A stretch of DNA of 64,000 nt from Frigoribacterium sp. SL97 (GTDB taxonomy: Bacteria > Actinomycetota > Actinomycetes > Actinomycetales > Microbacteriaceae), in NCBI RefSeq assembly GCF_026625765.1, contig NZ_CP113062.1:806001-870000 (forward strand), given 5' to 3'. The notes below the pieces were generated by a model. That model did no database searches, was not told the origin of the DNA, and was given only the letters and a program-made list of their open reading frames with translations. The translations under genes and the position numbers were made by a program. Shown one piece after another: positions 40,261 to 49,302 of the stretch (its first letter is position 1; each line of letters starts with the position of its first letter).

Positions 40261-41148
40261 ATGTCGATCTTCCTCAACAAGGACAGCAAGGTCATCGTCC
40301 AGGGCATCACCGGCGGCGAGGGCACCAAGCACACCGCACTCATGCTCAAGGCGGGCACGAAGGTCGTGGGTGGCGTCAACGCCCGCAAGGCCGGCACGAC
40401 CGTCACCCACGGTGACGTCGAGCTCCCCGTCTTCGGCACCGTGACCGAGGCCGTCGCCGAGACCGGCGCGGACGTCTCGATCGTCTTCGTGCCGCCGGCG
40501 TTCGCCAAGGACGCCGTCGTCGAGGCCATCGAGGCCGAGGTGCCGCTCGTCGTCGTCATCACCGAGGGCATCCCCGTGCAAGACAGCGCCGAGTTCTGGG
40601 CGCTCGCCAAGGCCAAGGGCGGGACGACCCGCATCATCGGCCCGAACTGCCCCGGCATCATCACGCCCGGCGAGTCGCTGGTGGGCATCACGCCCGCCTC
40701 GATCTCGGGCTCGGGGCCCATCGGCCTGGTCTCGAAGTCGGGCACCCTGACCTACCAGATGATGTTCGAGCTGCGCGACCTCGGCTTCTCGACCGCCATC
40801 GGCATCGGTGGCGACCCGGTCATCGGCACGACGCACATCGACGCCCTCGAGGCGTTCGAGGCCGACCCCGACACCAAGGCGATCGTCATGATCGGCGAGA
40901 TCGGCGGCGACGCCGAAGAGCGTGCCGCCGACTACATCAAGGCACACGTCACCAAGCCCGTCGTCGGCTACGTCGCGGGCTTCACCGCCCCCGAGGGCAA
41001 GACGATGGGCCACGCCGGTGCGATCGTGTCCGGCTCGGCCGGCACCGCCCAGGCGAAGAAAGAGGCGCTCGAAGCCGCCGGCGTCAAGGTCGGCAAGACG
41101 CCGAGCGAGACCGCGGCGCTGCTCCGCGAGGTCTACGCCTCCCTGTAG
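40261..41148 (+). CDS. sucD: succinyl-CoA synthetase alpha subunit
   Basis: The 295-aa subunit begins MSIFLNKDSKVIVQGITGGEG and carries the CoA-binding Rossmann domain and the ligase domain. The phosphorylated histidine is His251 in KTMGHAGAIVSG, and the GPNCPGIITPGE and GEIGGDAEE motifs are present. AAGGAC precedes the ATG. It forms the catalytic partner of SucC. The order sucC-sucD-perM-purN-purH that follows is shared with mycobacteria. Confidence 0.97.
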   Translation: MSIFLNKDSKVIVQGITGGEGTKHTALMLKAGTKVVGGVNARKAGTTVTHGDVELPVFGTVTEAVAETGADVSIVFVPPAFAKDAVVEAIEAEVPLVVVITEGIPVQDSAEFWALAKAKGGTTRIIGPNCPGIITPGESLVGITPASISGSGPIGLVSKSGTLTYQMMFELRDLGFSTAIGIGGDPVIGTTHIDALEAFEADPDTKAIVMIGEIGGDAEERAADYIKAHVTKPVVGYVAGFTAPEGKTMGHAGAIVSGSAGTAQAKKEALEAAGVKVGKTPSETAALLREVYASL

Positions 41149-41326
41149 GGGCCGACCCGCGCCTCCTCGACGGGCGTGTTCGTCACCGCCGGTCGTCCTC
41201 GGACGCCGGTCACGACGGACACGCCCGTCGTGCGTGCGTGCGGGCCGGCGGGTGCGGAGCGGCGTCGTCGTCGCGGGCGGCGGGGCAGCAGGCCGGCCCC
41301 GGTCGGCACCGGTACAGTCGCTCGCG

Positions 41327-42700
41327 ATGAACCGCCCAGTCACCGCTCTCTTCTCCGCGCTCGAAGCCCTGCTCGTCGTGGCCATCGGCGTCGGCATCCC
41401 CCTCGTCGTGCTGACCTCGCTCTGGGCGTTCCAGTACGGCCTGCAGATCGACTGGGTCGTCTTCTGGCGGGCAGCCGTCGACTCGTGGCTCGTCGGGCAC
41501 GGCGCCGACCTGACCGTCCAGCTCAGCGCCGACGCGGCCGCGGCGACCGGCATCCCCGGGGCGGACGCTCCCATCGTCATCTCGCTGGCCGCACTCGGCT
41601 TCGCCCTGCTCACGGTGCTGATGGGCGTCCGCGCTGGCCGCGCCGCGGCCGAGACCGCGCACCGCCTGACGGGCGTGCTCGTGACCATCGGCACCTTCGC
41701 CCTGCTGTCCCTCGCCCTGGCGGCCTCCGCGCAGCACGAGCTCGCACGCCCGTCGTTGTGGCAGGGCACGCTCCTGCCCGCGCTCGTGTACGCCGTGCCG
41801 GTCGTGGCCATGGCGGAGGTCACGCGCCGGCGTCGGGGCGAGGCCGCCGACCCGGTCACCGGTGCCGTGATCGGGCTCCTGTCGCGACTGCCCCGACAGG
41901 TGACCGGCATCGCGGCCGCCGGACTGCGGCTCGGGACCGTGGCCGCATCCGCCGTCTTGGCCGTGTCGGCCCTGATCGTCTCGGTGCTCATCGTGACGAA
42001 CTACGCCCAGATCATCACCCTGTACGAAGGCGCGCACGGCGGGTTCCTCGGAGGGCTCGCGTTGACGCTCGGTCAACTCGCCCTGCTCCCCGACGTCGTC
42101 GTGTGGGCGGCGTCGTGGCTGGTCGGCCCCGGCTTCGCCATCGGCACCGGGTCGTCGATCTCGCCCCTGGGCACCGCCGTCGGCCCGATGCCCGCGATCC
42201 CCTTCCTCGGCGCCCTGCCCACCGCCGACCTGACGTTCGGTTTCGTCGGGCTGCTGGTCCCGGTCGTCGCCGCATACGTCTGCGCGACCCTCCTGAGGCC
42301 GCGGCTGCAACGGATGCTCGCCGGGTACGGGGTCGACGACCTGGTCCGTCGCATCGTCGTCGCGGTCGTCGGCGGGCTCGTCGGGGGAGCGCTGCTCGGC
42401 CTGCTCGCCTGGGCGGCCTCGGGCTCGGCCGGGCCCGGACGCCTGACCGACGTCGGACCCGACCCGCTGCTGGTCGGCGGGTTCGCGGCGCTCGAGTTCG
42501 CCGTCGCCGGCGTGCTCGCGATGGTCGTGACGCCACCGAGGTTCGCGGGTGATCGAGCCGAGTCGACGCCGGACGGCTCCGGTGCGAAGCGGCACGACGA
42601 CCCGGTCGTCGACGACACCACGCCGACGGGCCCTGTGCCCGTGACCACCCTGCGGCGCGACGGCGACGACACCGAGCGCATCGAGGGCATCACGCGCTGA
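41327..42700 (+). CDS. DUF6350/PerM-like integral membrane protein
   Basis: The 457-aa protein has about nine to ten TM helices, starting MNRPVTALFSALEALLVVAIGVGIPLVVLTSL in parts, and a polar C-terminal tail after residue 405. Its place between sucD and purN is that of mycobacterial Rv0955 (PerM), a membrane protein needed for cell division under stress, and its topology agrees. Sequence identity to PerM cannot be judged here. TACAGT (41313-41318) lies eight bases before the ATG and no Shine-Dalgarno is visible, so the transcript is probably leaderless and independent of sucCD. Confidence 0.75.
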   Translation: MNRPVTALFSALEALLVVAIGVGIPLVVLTSLWAFQYGLQIDWVVFWRAAVDSWLVGHGADLTVQLSADAAAATGIPGADAPIVISLAALGFALLTVLMGVRAGRAAAETAHRLTGVLVTIGTFALLSLALAASAQHELARPSLWQGTLLPALVYAVPVVAMAEVTRRRRGEAADPVTGAVIGLLSRLPRQVTGIAAAGLRLGTVAASAVLAVSALIVSVLIVTNYAQIITLYEGAHGGFLGGLALTLGQLALLPDVVVWAASWLVGPGFAIGTGSSISPLGTAVGPMPAIPFLGALPTADLTFGFVGLLVPVVAAYVCATLLRPRLQRMLAGYGVDDLVRRIVVAVVGGLVGGALLGLLAWAASGSAGPGRLTDVGPDPLLVGGFAALEFAVAGVLAMVVTPPRFAGDRAESTPDGSGAKRHDDPVVDDTTPTGPVPVTTLRRDGDDTERIEGITR

Positions 42701-42803
42701 CACCGTCGTCCGACGGACCGCCGCCGCATCCACCGCCACCGCCGCCGCCACGGGGACCGTGGCCGCCCCCCGATGCGCGCGCCCGGGCCGCTAGGCTTGC
42801 CGG

Positions 42804-43397
42804 GTGCTGAAGCTCGTGGTGCTCATCTCCGGTGGCGGCTCGAACCTCCGGGCTCTGCTCGAGGCCGCGAGCGACGCCGAGTACCCCGCCCGGGTGGTCG
42901 CCGTCGGCGCCGACCGCGAGGCCGACGGCTTCGAGCACGCCGAGCACTTCGGGGTGCCGACCTTCTCGGTCGCCTTCTCGAACTTCGCCGACCGTGCCGC
43001 CTGGGGTGACGAGCTGTTGGCCCAGATCGAGCAGTGGCAGCCCGACCTCGTCGTGCTCAGCGGTTTCATGCGGCTCGTGCCGTCGCGGGTCGTCGCCGCC
43101 CTCGCACCGAACCTCATCAACACGCACCCCGCCTACCTGCCCGAGTTCCCCGGCGCGCACGGCGTGCGCGACGCGCTCGCGGCGGGCGTCGAGCAGACGG
43201 GCGCGAGCGTCATCGTCGTCGACGAGGGCGTCGACAGCGGCCCGATCCTCGCCCAGCGTCGCATCCCCGTCCTGCCCGGCGACGACGAGTCGTCGCTGCA
43301 CGACCGCATCAAGGTCGTCGAGCGCGAACTGCTCGTCCAGACCGTGCTCGACATCGCCAACGGAACGACCACCCTCGAACAGGAGCCCACCGCATGA
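42804..43397 (+). CDS. purN: phosphoribosylglycinamide formyltransferase
   Basis: The 197-aa enzyme transfers a formyl group from 10-formyl-THF to GAR in purine synthesis. It starts LKLVVLISGGGSNLRALLEA and has LVVLSGFMRLVPSRVV and NTHPAYLPEFPGAHGVRDAL, which carry the catalytic Asn-x-His. GVDSGPILAQRRIPV follows. TAGGCT (42792-42797) ends six bases before the GTG and no Shine-Dalgarno is present, so a leaderless start is likely. Its stop overlaps the purH start by four bases (ATGA). Confidence 0.96.
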   Translation: MLKLVVLISGGGSNLRALLEAASDAEYPARVVAVGADREADGFEHAEHFGVPTFSVAFSNFADRAAWGDELLAQIEQWQPDLVVLSGFMRLVPSRVVAALAPNLINTHPAYLPEFPGAHGVRDALAAGVEQTGASVIVVDEGVDSGPILAQRRIPVLPGDDESSLHDRIKVVERELLVQTVLDIANGTTTLEQEPTA

Positions 43398-45058
43398 GCG
43401 GCCACGCCATCGACCCCAGCCTCTACCGCGACCGTGACGCCGTGACCGTGCGTCGTGCCCTGATCAGCGTCAGCGACAAGACCGGCCTGCTCGACCTGGC
43501 CGCCGCCCTCTCGGCCTCCGGCGTCGAGATCGTGTCGACCGGCTCGACCGCCCAGGCCATCCGGGACGCCGGCCACGCCGTCACCGAGGTCAGCAGCGTC
43601 ACCGGGTTCCCCGAGTCGCTGGACGGCCGCGTCAAGACGCTGCACCCCGCGGTGCACGCCGGCATCCTCGCCGACCTGCGGCTCGAGTCGCACGAGGTGC
43701 AGCTGGCCGAACTCGACATCGCCGCGTTCGAGCTCGTCGTCGTCAACCTCTACCCGTTCGTCGAGACCGTCGCCTCGGGTGCCGACGTGCCGACCGTCAT
43801 CGAGAACGTCGACATCGGGGGGCCCGCGATGGTCCGGGCCGCCGCGAAGAACCACGCCAACGTCGCGATCGTCGTCTCGCCGACGAACTACCTGCAGATC
43901 GAGAAGGCGCTCACGCTGGGGGGCACGACCCTCGCCCAGCGTCAGCGCCTGGCCGGCGAGGCCTTCGCCCACACGGCCGCGTACGACACGGCAGTCGCGG
44001 CGTACTTCGCCGCACACGTGGGTGTGCGCGCCGAGGCCGACGCGTCCGCCGCGGCGACCCGCGCCTCCTCGTCCGTCGTCGACGAGCAGGAGGCGCGGGC
44101 CGGCTTCGAGCCCACGGTCACCGTCTCGGCCGAGCTGCAGGACACCCTCCGCTACGGCGAGAACTCCCACCAGGCCGCCGCGATCTACGCGACGCCCGGC
44201 GCGCACGGCATCGCGCAGGCGACGCAGCTGCACGGCAAGGAGATGTCGTACAACAACTACGTCGACGCGGACGCGGCCCTGCGCGCCGCCTACGACTTCG
44301 ACGAGCCCGCCGTCGCGATCATCAAGCACGCCAACCCGTGCGGCATCGCCGTGGCCTCGCCCGACGCCGTCGACGCCATCGCCGACGCGCACCAGCGGGC
44401 GCACGCCTGCGATCCCGTCTCCGCGTTCGGCGGCGTCATCGCGGCCAACCGCCCGGTGACCCGCGCCATGGCCGAGACCGTCGCGGACATCTTCACCGAG
44501 GTCGTCATCGCCCCGGCGTTCGACCCCGAGGCCGTCGAGATCCTCAGCGCGAAGAAGAACATCCGCCTGCTGACCCTGCCCGCCGACTTCACCCGCGACG
44601 CGGGCGAGGTCAAGCAGATCTCGGGTGGCCTGCTCGTCCAGGACGCCGACCGGTTCGACGCGTTCACGTCCGACGGCTGGACGCTGGTGGCCGGCGACGA
44701 GGCCGACGCCTCGACGAGAGCCGACCTCGAGTTCGCCTGGAAGGCCTCGCGCGCCGTCAAGTCGAACGCGATCCTGCTCGCCTCGGGCGGCGCGTCCGTC
44801 GGGGTGGGCATGGGCCAGGTCAACCGCGTCGACTCGTGCCACCTCGCGGTCGACCGCGCCGGTGCGCGTGCCGCCGGGTCGGTCGCGGCGTCCGACGCGT
44901 TCTTCCCCTTCGCCGACGGCCTGCAGGTGCTGCTCGACGCCGGCGTGGCCGCGGTCGTCCAGCCCGGCGGGTCGATCCGCGACGACGAGGTCGTGGCCGC
45001 GGCGAAGGCTGCCGGCGTGACCATGTACTTCACGGGCGAGCGCCACTTCTTCCACTAG
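43394..45058 (+). CDS. purH: bifunctional AICAR formyltransferase/IMP cyclohydrolase
   Basis: The 554-aa enzyme performs the last two steps to IMP. The cyclohydrolase domain (MGS-like) has RRALISVSDKTGLLDLA, STGSTAQAIRDAG and FPESLDGRVKTLHPAVHAG. The transformylase domain has LRYGENSHQAAA, GKEMSYNNYVD, IKHANPCGIA and ends with the typical DDEVVAAAKAAGVTMYFTGERHFFH in parts. Between the domains (about residues 213-236) lies an Ala/Ser/Glu-rich linker, TRASSSVVDEQEARAG, encoded by an inverted pair of the dispersed motif. It is translationally coupled to purN. Confidence 0.97.
   Translation: MSGHAIDPSLYRDRDAVTVRRALISVSDKTGLLDLAAALSASGVEIVSTGSTAQAIRDAGHAVTEVSSVTGFPESLDGRVKTLHPAVHAGILADLRLESHEVQLAELDIAAFELVVVNLYPFVETVASGADVPTVIENVDIGGPAMVRAAAKNHANVAIVVSPTNYLQIEKALTLGGTTLAQRQRLAGEAFAHTAAYDTAVAAYFAAHVGVRAEADASAAATRASSSVVDEQEARAGFEPTVTVSAELQDTLRYGENSHQAAAIYATPGAHGIAQATQLHGKEMSYNNYVDADAALRAAYDFDEPAVAIIKHANPCGIAVASPDAVDAIADAHQRAHACDPVSAFGGVIAANRPVTRAMAETVADIFTEVVIAPAFDPEAVEILSAKKNIRLLTLPADFTRDAGEVKQISGGLLVQDADRFDAFTSDGWTLVAGDEADASTRADLEFAWKASRAVKSNAILLASGGASVGVGMGQVNRVDSCHLAVDRAGARAAGSVAASDAFFPFADGLQVLLDAGVAAVVQPGGSIRDDEVVAAAKAAGVTMYFTGERHFFH
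44058..44099. repeat. inverted pair of the dispersed motif inside purH
   Basis: CCCGCGCCTCCT (44058-44069) and its exact complement AGGAGGCGCGGG (44088-44099) face each other across 18 bases, in frame within the linker between the two PurH domains. The pair could fold as a 12-bp hairpin in RNA or single-stranded DNA. Confidence 0.85.
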
Positions 45059-45122
45059 GTCGCCGTCGGCCGGGGCCCCGGAGGCGTGCGTCGCGTCGTC
45101 CATGATTCCGAACCGTTCCGTC

Positions 45123-45152
45123 TTGCGGCGGAGTCGACGGCACGCATATCCT
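45123..45152 (+). promoter_or_regulatory. candidate promoter for the leader ORF and ABC exporter
   Basis: TTGCGG (45123-45128) and TATCCT (45147-45152) with an 18-bp spacer lie in the 429-bp gap after purH. The start of transcription would be near 45159, giving a leader of about 330 nt before the exporter gene and about 60 nt before the small ORF. Confidence 0.5.
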
Positions 45153-45217
45153 GTAAGGCTGCTCACAGCCGGTCGGACACGACCGCACGGACGGATGACG
45201 ACACTCAGGAGGACATG

Positions 45218-45316
45218 ATGACGACGACGACACTGACCACGGTGGGCACGGCCACCGACGGTGCTCGCGTGGGTCGCGCCTCCTCGGCCTCTCCGAGCCC
45301 GGCGCCGATCGTCTAG
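45218..45316 (+). CDS. 32-codon leader-like small ORF upstream of the ABC exporter
   Basis: AGGAGG lies five bases before ATG 45218, the best ribosome-binding site in the region. The peptide opens with a run of threonines (MTTTTLTTVG) and ends Pro/Ser-rich (ASPSPAPIV). It is followed by 171 bp of noncoding G+C-rich sequence, with complementary TCCGGG and CCCGGA segments (45371-45406), before the exporter gene. The layout resembles a regulatory leader peptide that couples translation to expression of a drug-type exporter. It could also be a small peptide in its own right. Part of it (GRASS) is encoded by a motif copy. Confidence 0.45.
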   Translation: MTTTTLTTVGTATDGARVGRASSASPSPAPIV

Positions 45317-45487
45317 ACGAGACGGTCCGCCGCCCACCGGCACCCCTCCGACACACCGCCCGCCGACGTCTCCGGGCGCGACCGCGGGACCGCGCGTCCT
45401 CCCCGGACGGTCGCCGCACCACCTTCTCCACCACGGGTCACCGCTCCGTTCGGTCGCCCGTGCCAGATCACGACACTTGGATCACCC

Positions 45488-47323
45488 ATGTCTCAGAAGT
45501 CCTCGTCCGCACGCCCGCCCGACCCGGCGAAGCGCCCCTCGACGGTGCAGTCGCTCGTGCGGCTCCACCCCTACGTCAAGCCGGCCCTGCCCCGCATCGT
45601 GCTGGGCATGGTCGCGGCCCTTCTCGCCGCCGTCGTCGCCCTGCTGATCCCCCTCGTCCTGCAACTGCTCGTCGACGGCCCCCTGTCGAGCGGTGACCGA
45701 TCGCAGGTCTGGCCCGCGTTCGCCGTCGTGCTGGGCCTCGGAGTGGCCGAGGCGATCCTGATCGGTGCCCGCCGTCGCCTGGTGCTCACTCCGAGCACGC
45801 ACGTCGAGGCGACCATGCGGAACGCCCTCTACGCCAAGCTGCAAGATCTGCCGGTGGCGTTCCACGACCGTTGGCAGAGCGGTCAGCTGCTCAGCCGGTC
45901 GGTCAGCGACCTGAGCCTCATCCGCCGCTGGCTCGCGTTCGGTGTCGTGCTGCTCGTGGTCAACGTGCTCACGATCGTCGTCGGCTTCGTCGTCTTGTTC
46001 TCGTACAGCTGGGTGCTCGGCCTCGTCTTCCTCGTGGCGTCGCTGCCCGTGTTCTTCGTCAGCTTCGCGTTCGAGAAGCGCTACTCGGTCGTCGCCCGCC
46101 GCAGCCAGGACCAGGTCGGCGACCTGGCGACCAGCGTCGAGGAGAGCGTCCACGGAATCCGCGTGCTCAAGGCCTTCGGTCGCGGCAAGCACTCGCTGCG
46201 CGAGTTCGCCAAGCAGGCCGAGGACCTCCGCGGGACCGAGATCGAGAAGGCGAAGGCCATCTCGAAGCTGTGGCTCTGGCTGCTGCTCGTCCCCGACGTC
46301 GCCTTCGCGCTCTGTCTGCTCGGCGGCGTCTGGTTGGCCGCCGACGGCCAGCTGACCGTCGGCCAGCTGTTCGCCTTCTTCGCGACGGCGACCGTGCTGC
46401 GCTGGCCGGTCGAGTCGATCGGCTTCCTCCTCTCGATGACCTTCGACACCCGCACGGCCGTCGACCGCTACTTCGAGGTGATGGACAGCGAGAACACGGT
46501 GACCGACCCCGAGGAGCCGGCGACGATCGCCGAACCCCACGGTCGACTCGAGTTCAAGGGCACGCACTTCCGGTACCAGGACTCGCCGGCCCAGTTCTCC
46601 GACCTCGTCAACGGGGTCGACCTCGTCGTCGAGCCCGGCGAGACGATGGCCCTCGTCGGTCTCACCGGTTCGGGCAAGACGACGCTCCTGTCGCTCGTGT
46701 CCCGGCTCTACGACGTCACCGGCGGGCAGGTCCTGATCGACGGTGTCGACGTCCGCGACCTCAGCCGTGAAGAGCTCCGCCGTCACATCGGCATGGCGTT
46801 CGAGGACGCGACGCTGTTCAGCGCGTCCGTCCGTGACAACGTCCTGCTCGGTCGCCCCGACCTCGCCGACGACGCCGACGAGGCCGACCGGGTGATGCGC
46901 GAGGCACTCGAGATCGCGCAGGCCGACTTCGTCGAGCGGCTCCCCGAGGGCGTCGACACCCGCGTGGGTGAAGAGGGCCTCAGCCTGTCCGGCGGCCAGC
47001 GTCAGCGCCTCGCGCTGGCACGTGCCATCGCTGCGCGCCCGGCCGTGCTGGTGCTCGACGACCCGTTGTCGGCCCTCGACGTCGACACCGAGGCGCGGGT
47101 CGAGGCCGGTCTGCGACGCGTGCTCGCGTCCACGACCTCGCTGATCGTCGCGCACCGGCCGTCGACGGTCACCCTGGCCGACCGGGTCGCGCTGCTCCAG
47201 AACGGCACGGTCACCGCGGTGGGCCGGCACTCCGACCTCATCGCGAGCAACGAGCACTACCGCTACGTCATCTCGTCGCTCGACGACGACTCCACCACCA
47301 CCCGAGAGGAGGTGCTCGCATGA
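45488..47323 (+). CDS. ABC exporter half-transporter, subunit with degenerate catalytic site
   Basis: The 611-aa type IV exporter has six TM helices (residues 30-320) and a nucleotide-binding domain: Walker A GLTGSGKT (391-398), signature LSGGQRQRLALARA, and Walker B VLVLDDP, where Asp525 replaces the catalytic Glu. The H-loop His (VAHRPST) is kept. This matches the non-catalytic partner of heterodimeric exporters such as TM287/288 and BmrCD. It probably exports a drug, lipid or peptide. The stop overlaps the start of the partner gene (ATGA). Confidence 0.92.
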   Translation: MSQKSSSARPPDPAKRPSTVQSLVRLHPYVKPALPRIVLGMVAALLAAVVALLIPLVLQLLVDGPLSSGDRSQVWPAFAVVLGLGVAEAILIGARRRLVLTPSTHVEATMRNALYAKLQDLPVAFHDRWQSGQLLSRSVSDLSLIRRWLAFGVVLLVVNVLTIVVGFVVLFSYSWVLGLVFLVASLPVFFVSFAFEKRYSVVARRSQDQVGDLATSVEESVHGIRVLKAFGRGKHSLREFAKQAEDLRGTEIEKAKAISKLWLWLLLVPDVAFALCLLGGVWLAADGQLTVGQLFAFFATATVLRWPVESIGFLLSMTFDTRTAVDRYFEVMDSENTVTDPEEPATIAEPHGRLEFKGTHFRYQDSPAQFSDLVNGVDLVVEPGETMALVGLTGSGKTTLLSLVSRLYDVTGGQVLIDGVDVRDLSREELRRHIGMAFEDATLFSASVRDNVLLGRPDLADDADEADRVMREALEIAQADFVERLPEGVDTRVGEEGLSLSGGQRQRLALARAIAARPAVLVLDDPLSALDVDTEARVEAGLRRVLASTTSLIVAHRPSTVTLADRVALLQNGTVTAVGRHSDLIASNEHYRYVISSLDDDSTTTREEVLA

Positions 47324-49245
47324 CCGACACGACACTCGAGGACGACCGTCCCGATCGTCCGGCGGTCGCCGACGGCCCCGTCGAGCGCGAGGCGTTGGAC
47401 GGCCGCACGCCGGCCGAGAAGCGCGCCGAGCAGGGCTCGACGACGCAGGGCGTCCGCGGCGAGGAGCGCGAGAACTTCACCAAGGACGAGAGCAAGAGGC
47501 TCCGCCGTCGGTCGCTGCGCCTCCTCGGCTCGCTCGTGCACCCGCTGCGCTGGCGACTCGCGTTGATGGGCGTCGTCGTCGTGATCAGCACGGCCTCGCA
47601 GGTCGCGGGGCCGGCCCTGATCGCGATCGGCATCGACACCGCCCTGCCGGCCCTGATGGACGACCAGGACTGGGCGCCGGCGATCCTCGTCGTGGTCGCC
47701 TACCTGGTGACCGGCGTGATCGGTGCGGTGCTGATGGCGCAGTACACGGTGCTGTCGGCGCGCATCAGCCAGGCGATCCTGTTCGACCTGCGCAAGCGGC
47801 TGTTCCTGCACACGCAGCGGCTCAGCCTCGAGTTCCACGAGACGTACACGTCGGGCCGCATCATCTCGCGCCAGACGAGCGACCTGGACTCGATCCGCGA
47901 GCTGCTCGACTCGGGCATCAACCAGCTCGTGTCGGGCCTGCTGTACATGGTCTTCACCGCCGTCGCCCTGGTCGCGCTCGACCCGCAGAGCGGCCTCGTC
48001 CTCGCCGTCGCCCTCGTGCCGCTCGTCGCGTTGACCCGGTGGTTCCAGGTGCGCTCGCAGAAGCTGTTCCGGGCGACGCGCGTCACGAGCGCCCGCGTCA
48101 TCGTGCACTTCGTCGAGACGATGACGGGCATGCGTGCCGTGCAGGCCTTCCGCAAGGAGGCGCGCAACGAGAAGGAGTACGCCGGTCACGTCGAGGACTA
48201 CCGGCAGGCCAACTCGAAGGTGTTCACCTTGTTCGGCACCTTCGACCCGGGCCTGGTGCTCATCGGCAACGCGACCCTCGCGGCGGTCGTGCTGTTCGGC
48301 GGCTTCCGGGTGATCGACGGCTCGCTCGAGATCGGTGCCCTGCTGGCGGTGGCGCTGTACGCGAAGCGGTTCTTCGACCCGGCCGAAGAGATGGCCATGT
48401 TCTACAACGGCTACCAGTCGGCGTCCGCCGCGCTCGAGAAGATCTCGGGCGTGCTCGAGGAGCAGCCGAGCGTGCCCGACCCGACGCGCCCGGTCGACCT
48501 GTGGGACGCCAAGGGGCAGGTGCACTTCGACGACGTCGAGTTCGCCTACAACGCCGACACGGTCGTGCTGCCCGGCTTCGACCTCCACGTGCCGGCGGGG
48601 CAGACCATCGCCCTCGTCGGGTCGACGGGGGCCGGCAAGTCGACGTTGGCGAAGCTCATCTCGCGCTTCTACGACCCGACGCGCGGTGCCGTGACGCTCG
48701 ACGGCGTCGACCTGCGCGACCTGCACCCGAAGGACCTCCGCCGCGCCATCGTCATGGTGACGCAGGAGGCGTACCTCTTCTCGGGTTCGGTGGCCGACAA
48801 CATCTCGCTCGGCAAGCCCGACGCGACGCGCGACGAGATCGTGCGGGCGGCGAAGGCGGTCGGGGCGCACGAGTTCATCGAGGCCCTGCCCGACGGGTAC
48901 GACACCGACGTGAACAAGCGCGGCGGCCGGGTGTCGGCCGGGCAACGCCAGTTGCTGTCGTTCGCCCGGGCGTTCATCGCGAACCCGAGCGTGCTGATCC
49001 TCGACGAGGCGACCGCGTCGCTCGACATACCGTCCGAGCGCATGGTGCAAGAGGCCCTGCAGACGCTGCTCGCCGACCGCACCGCGGTCATCATCGCGCA
49101 CCGCCTGTCGACGGTCGCGATCGCCGACCGGGTGCTCGTGATGGAGCACGGCAAGATCGTCGAGGACGGCACCCCCGACGACCTGATCGCGGGCACCGGC
49201 CGCTTCGCGCAGCTCCACGCCGCGTGGCGCGACTCGCTCGTGTGA
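47320..49245 (+). CDS. ABC exporter half-transporter, catalytic subunit
   Basis: The 641-aa partner has a 60-residue charged N-terminal extension (EKRAEQGSTTQGVRGEERENF in part), six TM helices and an NBD with Walker A GSTGAGKST and a complete Walker B LILDEA with Glu563. Its signature is VSAGQRQ (538-544), with Ala540 for Gly. That is expected, because it pairs with the degenerate Walker site of the first subunit. The composite site using its own Walker motifs and the LSGGQ of the partner should be the only hydrolytic one. Substrate unknown. Confidence 0.92.
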   Translation: MTDTTLEDDRPDRPAVADGPVEREALDGRTPAEKRAEQGSTTQGVRGEERENFTKDESKRLRRRSLRLLGSLVHPLRWRLALMGVVVVISTASQVAGPALIAIGIDTALPALMDDQDWAPAILVVVAYLVTGVIGAVLMAQYTVLSARISQAILFDLRKRLFLHTQRLSLEFHETYTSGRIISRQTSDLDSIRELLDSGINQLVSGLLYMVFTAVALVALDPQSGLVLAVALVPLVALTRWFQVRSQKLFRATRVTSARVIVHFVETMTGMRAVQAFRKEARNEKEYAGHVEDYRQANSKVFTLFGTFDPGLVLIGNATLAAVVLFGGFRVIDGSLEIGALLAVALYAKRFFDPAEEMAMFYNGYQSASAALEKISGVLEEQPSVPDPTRPVDLWDAKGQVHFDDVEFAYNADTVVLPGFDLHVPAGQTIALVGSTGAGKSTLAKLISRFYDPTRGAVTLDGVDLRDLHPKDLRRAIVMVTQEAYLFSGSVADNISLGKPDATRDEIVRAAKAVGAHEFIEALPDGYDTDVNKRGGRVSAGQRQLLSFARAFIANPSVLILDEATASLDIPSERMVQEALQTLLADRTAVIIAHRLSTVAIADRVLVMEHGKIVEDGTPDDLIAGTGRFAQLHAAWRDSLV

Positions 49246-49302
49246 GGCGGGGCCCGGACGGCGGGCCCCGCCTGCCGTCCGGGCTCGGCTAGCGTGGCCT
49301 CG

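Noticed and set aside
42701..42803. CCGCCGCC-rich spacer before purN
   Set aside because: Simple low-complexity G+C-rich sequence; no ordered repeat or stem beyond chance, apart from the -10 box of purN.
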